Positions 45,661 to 54,406 of a stretch of DNA of 64,000 bases are shown piece after piece. Each line of letters begins with the position of its first letter. The stretch's first letter is position 1. A program made the position numbers and the translations under genes. The stretch is from Alphaproteobacteria bacterium LSUCC0396 (GTDB taxonomy: Bacteria; Pseudomonadota; Alphaproteobacteria; Puniceispirillales; Puniceispirillaceae): the NCBI GenBank assembly GCA_041228345.1, contig CP166131.1, forward strand, positions 2,101,001 through 2,165,000. Direction: 5' to 3'. The notes below the pieces were generated by a model, which saw only the letters and a program-made list of their open reading frames with translations, was not told where the DNA came from and ran no database searches.

Positions 45661-45694
45661 CGTTTTAAAACGACACCTAATGAGGATGTGTTAA

Positions 45695-47248
45695 ATGACT
45701 GAGACAAATTCACCAGATCGCAAAAGCCGCCGTGGTGGCGGCCGCGATGCACGCCGGAGCGCGCGGTCATCGGGTAACCAGCAAGCCGCAACCCCCTTTA
45801 TTACCCGCAAGATTGCGCCGTTTGATATCCTCAGCGACGAAGGCGCCGAGATCATTGAAAACAATGCCGAAACGATCCTTGAGGAAATTGGTATCGATTT
45901 TCGCGATGATCCCGAAGCCTTGACCATTTTGCGTGATGTTGGCTGTGATGTTCAGGGCGAGTGCGTACATTTCCCGCGTGGCCTTGCGCGCCAACTTTGC
46001 GCAACCGCACCCTCTACCTACACTCAACATGCCCGCAACCCGGAACGTTCGGTTGAGATTGGCGGGATGAACACGGTTTTTGCCCCTGTTTACGGCCCCC
46101 CATTCGTGCGCGACCTGAATAATGAGCGCCGCTATGCAACGATGGAAGATTTTCAAAATCTGGTAAAGTTGGCCTATATGCATCCGGGTTTGCATCATTC
46201 TGGCGGTACGATCTGCGAGCCGGTTGATCTGCCCGTGACCAAACGCCATCTAGAGATGGTCTATGCGCATCAACGCTACTCCGACAAGCCCTATATGGGG
46301 TCAGTCACCGCGCCAAGCCGCGCCCAAGACTCGATTGATATGTCAAAAATCCTGTTTGGTGATGATTTTGTTGCCAATAACACGGTGCTGACAAGCCTGA
46401 TCAATGCCAATTCTCCGATGACGTGGGATGACACCATGCTTGGGGCGTTAAAGGTCTATGCGCGGCATAATCAGGCGACGGTGATCTCGCCGTTTATTCT
46501 GGCTGGTGCGATGTCGCCAGTTTCGGTTGCCGGTACGCTGGCACAAACGCTTGCCGAGGCAATGAGCGGAATTGCGTTTGCGCAGGCCGTTAATCCGGGA
46601 ACGCCGGTGATCTTTGGAAGTTTTGCAAGCTCGATGTCGATGCAAACAGGTGCGCCCACATTCGGCACGCCGGAACCGGCAAAAGTGCTTTATGGATGCG
46701 CCAAGCTAGCGCGTCGTCTAGGGGTGCCGTTCCGTTCAGGTGGATCTTTGACTGGATCCAAGACCGCCGATGCCCAAGCGGCTTATGAATCCACCCATAC
46801 GCTGATCCCGACACTGATGGGCGGTACCAATTTTGTGCTGCATTCAGCGGGCTGGATGGAAGGCGGGCTGGTTGCCGATTACGCCAAGCTGCTGCTTGAT
46901 GCTGACCAATTGACGATGATGCCAAAGCTGGTCAATGGTATTGATCTCAGCGAAAATGGACAGGCGATGGACGCACTTCGGGAAACTGGCCCGGGTCAGC
47001 ATTTCTTGGGGTCAGCCCATACGCAGGCAAATTTTGAAGACGCTTTCTGGCGCTCGCAAATGGCTGATAACACTACGTTTGAGCAATGGTCATCTGAGGG
47101 CAGTGTTGAAAGCAGTGCGCGTGCGCGCAAACGCGCTGGTGAAATGTTGGCGGCTTATGAAGCGCCGCCAATTGATCCGGCAATTGACGAGGCGCTGCGC
47201 GCCTTTATTGACCGGCGCATGGCAGAATTACCTGATACTGATTACTAG
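45695..47248 (+). CDS. MttB-family methyltransferase without pyrrolysine (MtgB-like)
   Basis: This 517-residue protein belongs to the trimethylamine methyltransferase (MttB) superfamily. It shows the N-terminal IGIDFRDDPEALTILRDVGCDV, FAPVYGPPFVRDLN and the barrel segment SGIAFAQAVNPGTPVIFGSF. It reads through without an amber codon, so it is a non-pyrrolysine member; the characterised ones demethylate quaternary amines such as glycine betaine, proline betaine or carnitine. The adjacent dimethylglycine dehydrogenase-like gene suggests glycine betaine, whose demethylation gives dimethylglycine. The N-terminal 20 residues are Arg/Gly-rich (KSRRGGGRDARRSARSS), like the basic tails of the module at 20-23 kb. 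Its partner corrinoid protein is probably the one at 16894. Confidence 0.9.
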   Translation: MTETNSPDRKSRRGGGRDARRSARSSGNQQAATPFITRKIAPFDILSDEGAEIIENNAETILEEIGIDFRDDPEALTILRDVGCDVQGECVHFPRGLARQLCATAPSTYTQHARNPERSVEIGGMNTVFAPVYGPPFVRDLNNERRYATMEDFQNLVKLAYMHPGLHHSGGTICEPVDLPVTKRHLEMVYAHQRYSDKPYMGSVTAPSRAQDSIDMSKILFGDDFVANNTVLTSLINANSPMTWDDTMLGALKVYARHNQATVISPFILAGAMSPVSVAGTLAQTLAEAMSGIAFAQAVNPGTPVIFGSFASSMSMQTGAPTFGTPEPAKVLYGCAKLARRLGVPFRSGGSLTGSKTADAQAAYESTHTLIPTLMGGTNFVLHSAGWMEGGLVADYAKLLLDADQLTMMPKLVNGIDLSENGQAMDALRETGPGQHFLGSAHTQANFEDAFWRSQMADNTTFEQWSSEGSVESSARARKRAGEMLAAYEAPPIDPAIDEALRAFIDRRMAELPDTDY

Positions 47249-47295
47249 GCTGTAACCGGTTTTAGGTGACGAAAAAGCTGGTAATAAAGGCTTTT

Positions 47296-47353
47296 AGCAA
47301 GGGTCAGGTTAGTAAGGGTCAGGTTAGCAAGGGTCAGGTTAGCAAGGGTCAGG
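47296..47353. repeat. 15-bp tandem repeat spanning the soxG stop codon, four copies
   Basis: The unit AGCAAGGGTCAGGTT occurs at 47296, 47311 (one mismatch), 47326 and, with the last two bases diverged, 47341. The fourth copy contains the minus-strand soxG stop codon (complement of 47349-47351). The array fills most of the gap between the convergent MttB-like gene and soxG. Confidence 0.93.
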
Positions 47354-47966
47354 CGGCAAAGTGATAGCCATATTCCAACGCTGCATCAGCCAGCCAGCGT
47401 TGGATATAGGGCGCAAAGCTGGTGCGGCATATCACGATAAATTCATCATCTGACAGTGCCATCAAAGTAACGCCAGCAAGCGCCAGCAAACTTTGCGCAC
47501 AGCGGCCAGCTGGGAACTGTGACGGGTGCAAATCTAGCCCGCAGCCCTTGGCCAGAACGGCGCGGGTTTTTGGCCCACTGAGCGCCAGCACACATAGGCT
47601 GTCGCTGACGTCCGTTATGGCATAATGCTGTGATGATTTGATCGTGCTGGTCAGAGTATCCTCTAATTGCTTTTCCTTGCCCGCCTCGCACAGTAGCAAA
47701 TATTCATCTGGGCCAAGCCACAGCACGTGCCGTTCGCCAGCCGATTGAAACTGGTTGGCCTTTGGCGGGAAGGGGCAGCCGGTCGCTGTTTTGATTGCAG
47801 CGGCGAGGTTTTTGCTGCCCCTTAGGTTCAGCTTGCCAAGATGGGTGATTTCCCGAAACACAAGCCCGGCGTCACCACCATTTGGGTTGGCGCTGCTGCT
47901 GCTGGCAATGCCTGCCAGCGCTGGTTGGCCAGAAAAATCAGGTCTGTTGTTGGATGAGTTAGCCAT
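47349..47966 (-). CDS. soxG: Sarcosine oxidase gamma subunit
   Basis: SoxG is the small subunit of heterotetrameric sarcosine oxidase. The 205 residues from the ATG at 47966 include FREITHLGKLNLRGS, VLWLGPDEYLLLC and AITDVSDSLCVLALSGPKTRAVLAKGC, typical of SoxG. The start overlaps the soxA stop by eight bases (ATGGCTAA), indicating coupling; the frame extends upstream into soxA without support. The final codons run into a 15-bp tandem repeat. Confidence 0.92.
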   Translation of the reverse strand: MANSSNNRPDFSGQPALAGIASSSSANPNGGDAGLVFREITHLGKLNLRGSKNLAAAIKTATGCPFPPKANQFQSAGERHVLWLGPDEYLLLCEAGKEKQLEDTLTSTIKSSQHYAITDVSDSLCVLALSGPKTRAVLAKGCGLDLHPSQFPAGRCAQSLLALAGVTLMALSDDEFIVICRTSFAPYIQRWLADAALEYGYHFAA

Positions 47967-50900
47967 CGATACGCTCCCCCTTTGGATCAAAAAATACTGG
48001 ATCAACGATTTTGGCCTCAAGCACCGTGCCATCAAGCATGGGGAAGAATACAGTCTCGCCTTTTCGCGCATGGCCGCCCTTTAGCATGGCCATCGCAATC
48101 GAGCGTCCACAATTTGGTGAAAAATAGGACGAAGTGACCTGCCCTAACATTTCCATCGGCATCGGCTGATCAGGATCAAGAACCGCATGAGCGCCTTCAG
48201 GAATAACAGTTGATGGCTCGCTGCATAGCAGCCCGACAAGCTGTTTGCGATTGTCATATGCCATGGTTTCACGCGCCAATGCCCGCTTGCCGATAAAGTC
48301 AGATTTGGTTTTTGAGACAATCCAATTCATGCCAAGGTCATGCGGCGTTACCGATCCATCGGTTTCCTGCCCAACGATGATAAAGCCTTTTTCTGCCCGC
48401 AAAACATGCATGGCCTCGGTACCATATGGGGTAATGCCATGCGGTTTGCCGGCCTTCATCAGATGCGTCCATAACGCCAAGCCATGGCGTGCCGCTACAT
48501 TGATTTCATAAGACAGCTCGCCGGTAAAAGAAATGCGGAATATACGCGCCGGAAGCCCGCCAATATGCCCTTCCTTCATCGACATGAACGGAAATTCTGC
48601 CGGTGAAAGGTCAAAGTCGATACCGGCATCTTGCAGAATTTTACCTGCATTTGGCCCGGATAAAGTCGCAACTGCCCATTGTTCGGTGACTGATGTCAGA
48701 TAAACCTCTAAATCGGGCCATTCGGTTTGCAGCCATTCTTCCATCCAGTCCAAAACCCCGGCCGCACCGCCAGTGGTTGTTGTCATATGGAAATGGTTTT
48801 CACCAAGCCGGGTTGTTACCCCGTCATCCATGACCATGCCATCGTCTTTTAGCATCAGTCCATAGCGGCATTTGCCGACGCCTAGCTTGCTCCACGCATT
48901 GGTATAAAGGCGGTTAAGAAACTCTGCGGCATCGCGTCCGCGAATATCAATTTTGCCAAGCGTCGAGGCATCAAGAAGACCGGCAGTGGTGCGCGCTGCC
49001 GTGACCTCGCGGTTAACCGCGTCATGGATGGTTTCATCACCTTGCGGGTAATACCAAGCGCGCATCCACTGACCAACATGTTCAAATTTTGCGCCATTTG
49101 CACGGTGCCACGCATCCATGCGGGTCAGGCGAACCGGATCAAAAAGATCACCGATATCGCGGCCAGCAATCGCCCCAATATTTGACGGTGTATACGGCAT
49201 CCGGAATGTGGTTGTTCCAACCTCGGGAATTTCATTGCCAAGCGCATCAGCAAGAATAGCCAATGCGTTGATGTTGGACGTTTTGCCCTGATCGGTTCCC
49301 ATGCCAGTTGTGGTGTAGCGTTTAAGATGCTCAACCGACTGATACCCTTCGCGCGCGGCAAGCGATACATCGCTGGCGGTCACATCATTCTGGAAATCAA
49401 CAAAGGCTTTTGGCCCGCGTCCCGCCCCATGCCCGTTTGGAATTTTCCACGCGGCAAGCGGCTTCCAGTTTTGTTTGGCACTGACAACATCAGGTGCTGT
49501 AAGGGCGGTGGTTTTATGACCAGCCGCCGCGGCCGCCTTGGTGCCGGCGCGGATTGCCTCTTTCAGGGCGGTGGCAAGATCAAAGCTGGCGTTACAAGCG
49601 CCGATGTTAAAGCTGGGCTCATGCGTGGCTGACGGGCGGAAACATAATTTGGCGTCATCCCACTGTAATTTACCACGTGCTTGTGAATGAAGGTGAACCG
49701 CAGGTGACAGGCCGCCTGACATGGCAATCAGATCGCAATCGCGATGCAGAATATCGCCAGAAATTGCCGTAACACTGTCGTTAACCGGTGCAATTTCAAC
49801 CCGCGCAACCCGCCGATTACCGTAGGCGGCAATGATCGCATGGCCTTGCAGAATTTCAATACCAGCGTTCCGCGCGGCAGTGATCAGCGGGCCTTTTGCG
49901 TCGTTGCGAAGATCGGTAATCACCACATCAGCGCCAGCATGGCAAAGATCAAGGGCGGTCCGATAAGCATCATCATTATTACAGACCACGATGGCGCGCC
50001 GTCCCGGGCAAACACCATAGCGATTGATATAGGTCCGCACGGCACCAGCCAGCATAACGCCCGGAAGATCATTGCCGGCAAATACCAATGGCCGTTCATG
50101 CGCGCCTTGCGCAATGATCACCTGCTTCGCCCGCACTTTCCACAGCCGTTGACGCGGCAAATGCGCCGGACGGCTTGGCAGGTGGTCGGTAACCCGTTCA
50201 TTCAAGGTCAGGTAATTATGGTCCATATAGCCGAAAACCGTGGTGCGGGGCAGCAAGGTCACATTCGGCATTGCGGCCAAATCAGCCAGCATAGTGCTGA
50301 TCCAGTCTAGCGCGGGAACATCCCCAATTGAAGTATTGGCCTCACCAAGCAGCCAGCCGCCAAATTCGTTTTGCTCATCAGCCAGAATAACCCGGGCGCC
50401 GCCCTTGGCGGCCTGCTTTGCAGCCATTAATCCAGCCGCCCCGCCGCCTGCAACCAGAACATCGCAATGCGCGTGGGTTTTTTCATAGCGATCAGGATCG
50501 TTATGATCATCTGCCGCTTTGCCAAGACCGGCGGCATGGCGAATGACATGCTCATAGCTCATCCACATAGAGGCAGGCCACATAAAGGTTTTGTAATAGA
50601 AACCAGCGGGGAAAAACCGGCCAAGCACCGAATTAATCGCGCCAATATCGAACTTCAATGATGGCATGCGGTTCTGGCTTTCCGCATACAAACCATCAAA
50701 AATCTCAATTTGTGTGGCGCGTAAATTCGGCTCTGCATAGGCTCTTTTGCCAAGCCTGATCAGCGCGTTCGGCTCTTCAGAACCGGCTGATAAAATACCG
50801 CGGGGGCGATGATATTTAAATGAACGGCCAACAAGGTGAACATCATTAGCAAGCAATGCCGATGCCAGCGTATCACCGGCAAACCCGGTGTAGCTGCGGC

Positions 50901-51000
50901 CATCAAAGGTGAATTGCACGGGCTTGTTACGATCAATTCTGGCGGTGGCATTTGGACGCGTCATTGGCGTGGCGCTGGATGAGTTTGAACGAAATGCCAT
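47959..51000 (-). CDS. soxA: Sarcosine oxidase alpha subunit
   Basis: SoxA is the 1013-residue large subunit, with an N-terminal ferredoxin-like region (RSYTGFAGDTLASALLAND, GRSFKYHRPRG), an NAD-binding Rossmann domain (VLVAGGGAAGLMAAKQAAKGG near 161-181) and a C-terminal GcvT-like tetrahydrofolate domain (MDDGVTTRLGENHFHMTTTTGGA). The enzyme converts sarcosine, THF and O2 to glycine, methylene-THF and H2O2. The ATG overlaps the soxD stop by one base (TAATG). Gene order soxB-soxD-soxA-soxG is the standard one. Confidence 0.97.
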   Translation of the reverse strand: MAFRSNSSSATPMTRPNATARIDRNKPVQFTFDGRSYTGFAGDTLASALLANDVHLVGRSFKYHRPRGILSAGSEEPNALIRLGKRAYAEPNLRATQIEIFDGLYAESQNRMPSLKFDIGAINSVLGRFFPAGFYYKTFMWPASMWMSYEHVIRHAAGLGKAADDHNDPDRYEKTHAHCDVLVAGGGAAGLMAAKQAAKGGARVILADEQNEFGGWLLGEANTSIGDVPALDWISTMLADLAAMPNVTLLPRTTVFGYMDHNYLTLNERVTDHLPSRPAHLPRQRLWKVRAKQVIIAQGAHERPLVFAGNDLPGVMLAGAVRTYINRYGVCPGRRAIVVCNNDDAYRTALDLCHAGADVVITDLRNDAKGPLITAARNAGIEILQGHAIIAAYGNRRVARVEIAPVNDSVTAISGDILHRDCDLIAMSGGLSPAVHLHSQARGKLQWDDAKLCFRPSATHEPSFNIGACNASFDLATALKEAIRAGTKAAAAAGHKTTALTAPDVVSAKQNWKPLAAWKIPNGHGAGRGPKAFVDFQNDVTASDVSLAAREGYQSVEHLKRYTTTGMGTDQGKTSNINALAILADALGNEIPEVGTTTFRMPYTPSNIGAIAGRDIGDLFDPVRLTRMDAWHRANGAKFEHVGQWMRAWYYPQGDETIHDAVNREVTAARTTAGLLDASTLGKIDIRGRDAAEFLNRLYTNAWSKLGVGKCRYGLMLKDDGMVMDDGVTTRLGENHFHMTTTTGGAAGVLDWMEEWLQTEWPDLEVYLTSVTEQWAVATLSGPNAGKILQDAGIDFDLSPAEFPFMSMKEGHIGGLPARIFRISFTGELSYEINVAARHGLALWTHLMKAGKPHGITPYGTEAMHVLRAEKGFIIVGQETDGSVTPHDLGMNWIVSKTKSDFIGKRALARETMAYDNRKQLVGLLCSEPSTVIPEGAHAVLDPDQPMPMEMLGQVTSSYFSPNCGRSIAMAMLKGGHARKGETVFFPMLDGTVLEAKIVDPVFFDPKGERIDG

Positions 51001-51368
51001 TATTTCGACCCTCCAGCTTTGTTGCGTGATGGAAGCGCGGCTTTTTCTGCAGCCGTATCACGGCGCCAGCTCGATTTATACGCCGCCTTTGGGGCAGTCT
51101 GTTTTGGCAAGCTGCCCATCGGATAGATTTCGATGATTTCGTGACTAACCGTATCGCGCGCCACATTAAACCAGCGCCGGCATCCGGCACTGTGCCGCCA
51201 GCGTTCCAGAAACAGCCCTTTTGGATTATCCCGCATAAACAGATAATCGGCGAAATCCGCGTCAGAAATTTTGTTTTCGGCGAGGGGGCGGGCGATATGC
51301 GCCTCGCCGCCACAGGCAAATTCAGCTTCGTCGCGAGGCCCACAAAACGGGCAGGTGATAACTAGCAT
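51000..51368 (-). CDS. soxD: Sarcosine oxidase delta subunit
   Basis: SoxD is the small zinc-binding subunit. The 122-residue protein starts MLVITCPFCGPRDEAEFACGG, with the CPFC zinc ligands near residues 6-9, followed by DYLFMRDNPKGLFLERWRHSAGCRRWFNVARDT, the conserved core. The C-terminus is Lys/Arg/Ala-rich and longer than in many relatives. A GAGG lies 11 bases upstream of the ATG; the gene begins 21 bases after soxB. Confidence 0.94.
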   Translation of the reverse strand: MLVITCPFCGPRDEAEFACGGEAHIARPLAENKISDADFADYLFMRDNPKGLFLERWRHSAGCRRWFNVARDTVSHEIIEIYPMGSLPKQTAPKAAYKSSWRRDTAAEKAALPSRNKAGGSK

Positions 51369-51389
51369 AATATTTTCCTCAAACCCGGT

Positions 51390-52688
51390 CTAATGTGCAA
51401 CGCCAGCGGCGCCATGTTCATCGATCAGCAAGCCTGTACGGAACCGATCTAATGTGTAAGGCGCGGCAATTTTATTTGGCCGGTCATTGGCAATCAGATC
51501 GGCAAATACATGACCCGATCCGGGGGTTGCCTTAAACCCGCCAGTGCCCCAGCCACAATCAAAATACAGCCCCTCAACATCGGTTTTGGAAATGATCGGC
51601 GAAGCATCAGGGCAGGTATCAACAATGCCGCCCCAATGGCGTAGCATCCGTAGGCGTGACAGTACCGGAAATAGCTCAACCGCTGCTGCCAGCATATGTT
51701 CTGGAACCGGGAAAGAGCCACGCTGGGCGTATGAGTTATATTTATCAACGCCTGCACCTAGCACCATCTCGCCCTTGTCAGACTGGCTGATATACATATG
51801 CACCGCGTTTGACATAATCACCGTATCGAGGATTGGCTTGATCGGTTCGGACACCAACGCCTGTAACGGGCGGCTGGCAATGGGCAAACGGATGCCGGCC
51901 ATCGCTGCGACAACGCTGGAATGACCAGCAACAACACAGCCAACCTTTTTGGTTTTGATAAAGCCGCGACTAGTCTCAACGCCGACGATCTTGCGGCCTT
52001 GACGGCGCAGTGCGGTGACTTCGCATTTCTGGATGATATCAACGCCCAGATCATCAGCGGCGCGCGCATAACCCCATGCAACGGCATCATGGCGCGCGGT
52101 ACCGCCGCGGCGCTGAAGGAAGCCGCCCATAACCGGATAGCGGATCGACTGGTCGATGTTAATTGTTGGCACGAATTTTTTAATCTCGACAGGGCCAAGG
52201 ATTTCTGAGTCAATGCCGTTTAACCGGATCGCATGAACGCGCCGTGACATTTCCCGTAACTCATGCTCGCTGTGCGCAATGGTTAATACCCCGCGCTGAC
52301 TGAACATGACATTAAAATTCAGATCCTGCGACATGCCTTCCCACAGCTTCATCGAATGCTCGTAAATCGCCGCAGATTCGTCCCAAAGATAGTTCGAGCG
52401 AATAATGGTGGTGTTACGGCCAGTGTTACCGCCGCCAATCCAGCCTTTTTCAATCACTGCAATATTGGTCATGCCATGCACCGCAGCAAGATAGTATGCC
52501 GTCGCAAGCCCATGGCCGCCGCCGCCAATAATCACCGCATCATATTCAGCCTTAGGTTCGGGGTCGCGCCAGGCACGCTGCCAGTCCTGATGATAATTCA
52601 TCGCCTTTTTGGCAAGCGCAAAAGCTGAATAGCGCGGGGTGCCGCCCGGCAATCCGCGTTGACCACGATCTGGCTGATTTTGTGCCAT
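51390..52688 (-). CDS. soxB: Sarcosine oxidase beta subunit
   Basis: SoxB carries the sarcosine-oxidising FAD and the covalent FMN. The 432 residues from the ATG at 52688 include the dinucleotide motif [32 protein letters not shown], and [10 protein letters not shown] with the FMN-linking histidine near 200. The C-terminal [20 protein letters not shown] is the family end. A GTG nine bases upstream is in frame but less likely. It heads soxBDAG; the leader before it contains a short ORF with a strong ribosome-binding site. Confidence 0.96.
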   Translation of the reverse strand: MAQNQPDRGQRGLPGGTPRYSAFALAKKAMNYHQDWQRAWRDPEPKAEYDAVIIGGGGHGLATAYYLAAVHGMTNIAVIEKGWIGGGNTGRNTTIIRSNYLWDESAAIYEHSMKLWEGMSQDLNFNVMFSQRGVLTIAHSEHELREMSRRVHAIRLNGIDSEILGPVEIKKFVPTINIDQSIRYPVMGGFLQRRGGTARHDAVAWGYARAADDLGVDIIQKCEVTALRRQGRKIVGVETSRGFIKTKKVGCVVAGHSSVVAAMAGIRLPIASRPLQALVSEPIKPILDTVIMSNAVHMYISQSDKGEMVLGAGVDKYNSYAQRGSFPVPEHMLAAAVELFPVLSRLRMLRHWGGIVDTCPDASPIISKTDVEGLYFDCGWGTGGFKATPGSGHVFADLIANDRPNKIAAPYTLDRFRTGLLIDEHGAAGVAH

Positions 52689-52787
52689 GTAACCCACCCT
52701 TTGATCTTTGTAAAAGCCGCCACGATGACAGCGTAAACATTGTCGCTAATTTTTGCACTGCCATGCTGCGCATTTCGCAATAAATCC

Positions 52788-52826
52788 CTAGCCCAGCAAC
52801 GACATCAGGTATAGCCCAATCGACAT
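52788..52826 (-). CDS. Possible 12-residue hydrophobic peptide in the soxB leader
   Basis: A GGAGG lies five bases before an ATG that opens MSIGLYLMSLLG and then a TAG. The peptide is strongly hydrophobic. It could be a tiny membrane peptide or a leader that couples translation to soxB, 99 bases downstream. The ribosome-binding site is among the best in the window, but an ORF of this length could be chance. Confidence 0.3.
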   Translation of the reverse strand: MSIGLYLMSLLG

Positions 52827-52955
52827 GATTGCCTCCGGTTTTAGGCTGCAAGCGTGGTGCTTGTCAATTCGCCGATCATAAGCCGATAAATTGGCTTTAG
52901 ATCGCGGCCTTAATCATGCCTTTTCAACGCCCGCTGCTTGACCTCAGGGGCTTAG

Positions 52956-52990
52956 TTGCGGCACTGTTAAATCAAGGGTGCCGGCCGCAA
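52956..52990 (+). promoter_or_regulatory. Hairpin upstream of the M20 amidohydrolase
   Basis: TTGCGGC and GCCGCAA form a perfect 7-base stem with a 21-base loop, 50 bases before the start codon. No T-run follows, so it is not an obvious terminator; a leader structure or regulator site is possible. Confidence 0.3.
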
Positions 52991-53039
52991 CCAATACCGG
53001 ATCCAGAGCCATTTTCAACATCAAGTCAGGACAGTCATT

Positions 53040-54209
53040 ATGGCGGTTATTAATTCGATTGCAGACCGTGAGCAGGATATGAAGGCGTGGCGACATTTAC
53101 TCCATCAACATCCTGAAACCAGTTATGAAGAAGTGTGGACATCTAACTTCATTGCTGAAAAGCTGCAGTCATTTGGCATTGAAATCCATCGCGGAATGGG
53201 CAAAACCGGCGTCGTTGGGGTGTTGCGTGGCAATGGTGATAGCACGGCTGCCATTGGTCTTCGTGCAGATATGGACGCGCTGCCAATGCAGGAAATGAAC
53301 GAATTTACCCATGCGTCGAAAACCCCGGGCCGAATGCATGCTTGCGGCCATGATGGGCACAGCACAATGCTTCTTGGTGCGGCGCAATATCTTGCGGAAA
53401 CACGAAATTTTGATGGCACTGTCTATTTCATCTTTCAGCCAGCCGAAGAAGGTGGCAAGGGCGGCGAGGCGATGATTAAAGACGGGCTGTTTGACCAGTT
53501 CGACATGCAAACCGTTTGGGGAATGCATAATTGGCCGGGGATGGATGTTGGTAAAATTGGCGTGCATAGCGGTGCTTGTATGGCGGCGGCGGATATGTTC
53601 GAAATCCACATCACCGGATCTGGCGGTCATGCGGCGATCCCTGATCTGGCAATTGACCCGATCCCATGTGGGGCGGCAATTGTGCAATCGCTGCAATCAA
53701 TCGTCTCACGGCGCGTCGCGGCGTTGGAGCCTGCTGTTGTTTCAGTGACAATTTTTGAGTCTGGCAGTGCGCTGAATGTGATTCCCGGTACCGCGAGGCT
53801 TGGCGGTACAGCGCGGTCATTTTCGCCGCATATCCGTAAATTACTAGAAGACTCAATCCGCGAGGTTGCGACATCAACAGCCATGGCCTATGGGTGCGCA
53901 ATTGAGATTGACTGGCAACCGGGCTATCCACCAACGGTCAATCATGCTGACGAATCATCCCGCGCCGCGGCGGTTGCGGCGCATATTCTGGGAACAGAAA
54001 ATATTATCACTGATCTGCCGCCATCAATGGGAGCAGAAGATTTTGCCTATATGCTGGCCGAAAAGCCGGGATCCTATATCTGGCTTGGTGCTGGACCAGC
54101 TAAAAATGGTGCAATGCTGCATAATGACCGGTATGATTTTAATGATGATGTGCTTGCTACGGGTGCTAGCTATTGGGCGCGGCTGGTCGAGAGCGAGCTG
54201 CCCAAATAA
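53040..54209 (+). CDS. M20D-family amidohydrolase (hippurate hydrolase-like)
   Basis: This 389-residue metallohydrolase cleaves an N-acyl or amide bond of an amino-acid-like substrate. It shows LRADMDALPM, the metal-binding HACGHDGH near 101-108, the catalytic PAEEGGKGGEAM, GSGGHAA in the lid domain and MGAEDFAYM near the C-terminus, all M20D hallmarks. AGGA lies nine bases upstream of the ATG. It is divergent from soxB. The context hints at an N-acylated or N-modified glycine compound, but hippurate-type activity is only the family default. Confidence 0.9.
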   Translation: MAVINSIADREQDMKAWRHLLHQHPETSYEEVWTSNFIAEKLQSFGIEIHRGMGKTGVVGVLRGNGDSTAAIGLRADMDALPMQEMNEFTHASKTPGRMHACGHDGHSTMLLGAAQYLAETRNFDGTVYFIFQPAEEGGKGGEAMIKDGLFDQFDMQTVWGMHNWPGMDVGKIGVHSGACMAAADMFEIHITGSGGHAAIPDLAIDPIPCGAAIVQSLQSIVSRRVAALEPAVVSVTIFESGSALNVIPGTARLGGTARSFSPHIRKLLEDSIREVATSTAMAYGCAIEIDWQPGYPPTVNHADESSRAAAVAAHILGTENIITDLPPSMGAEDFAYMLAEKPGSYIWLGAGPAKNGAMLHNDRYDFNDDVLATGASYWARLVESELPK

Positions 54210-54357
54210 TCATCGGTTTTATGATTAATTCCGGTTGCATAACGCCCAATAAGTGATTTTGAATTTGCTAGCGGCCGGGGCTGCCATATCACTTTGCGGC
54301 GTCTCTTTGCCTCTTTTCAGCGATAGAAAATCTTGACTTATATGCCATTCTAAACTA

Positions 54358-54372
54358 GAACAAAACATGAAC
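54358..54372 (+). promoter_or_regulatory. LexA (SOS) operator of imuA-imuB-dnaE2
   Basis: GAAC-AAAACAT-GAAC matches the alphaproteobacterial SOS box GAAC-N7-GAAC exactly (the reverse reading of GTTC-N7-GTTC). It lies 34 bases before the chosen imuA start, where LexA would block transcription. Sequence and position together make this a firm call. Confidence 0.9.
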
Positions 54373-54406
54373 AAAATATGCATATATGAGGCGAGAGGTA
54401 GGCGAT

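Larger units (their letters stand above)
52689..53039. other. Divergent leader between soxB and the M20 amidohydrolase
   Basis: This 351-base gap holds the promoters for both directions. It contains a possible 12-codon ORF on the minus strand (52788-52826) and, on the other side, a hairpin with TTGCGGC at 52956-52962 pairing with GCCGCAA at 52984-52990, 50 bases before the amidohydrolase start. No glycine-riboswitch core was recognised. Confidence 0.5.

Noticed and set aside
45695-47248. Pyrrolysine-containing trimethylamine methyltransferase (MttB proper)
   Set aside because: The frame reads through 517 codons without an internal amber codon, so the protein is a non-pyrrolysine member and trimethylamine is not the expected substrate.
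52689-53039. Glycine riboswitch before soxB or the amidohydrolase
   Set aside because: The tandem aptamer core and its conserved GGA/CCGAAGG-like segments are not visible on either strand.
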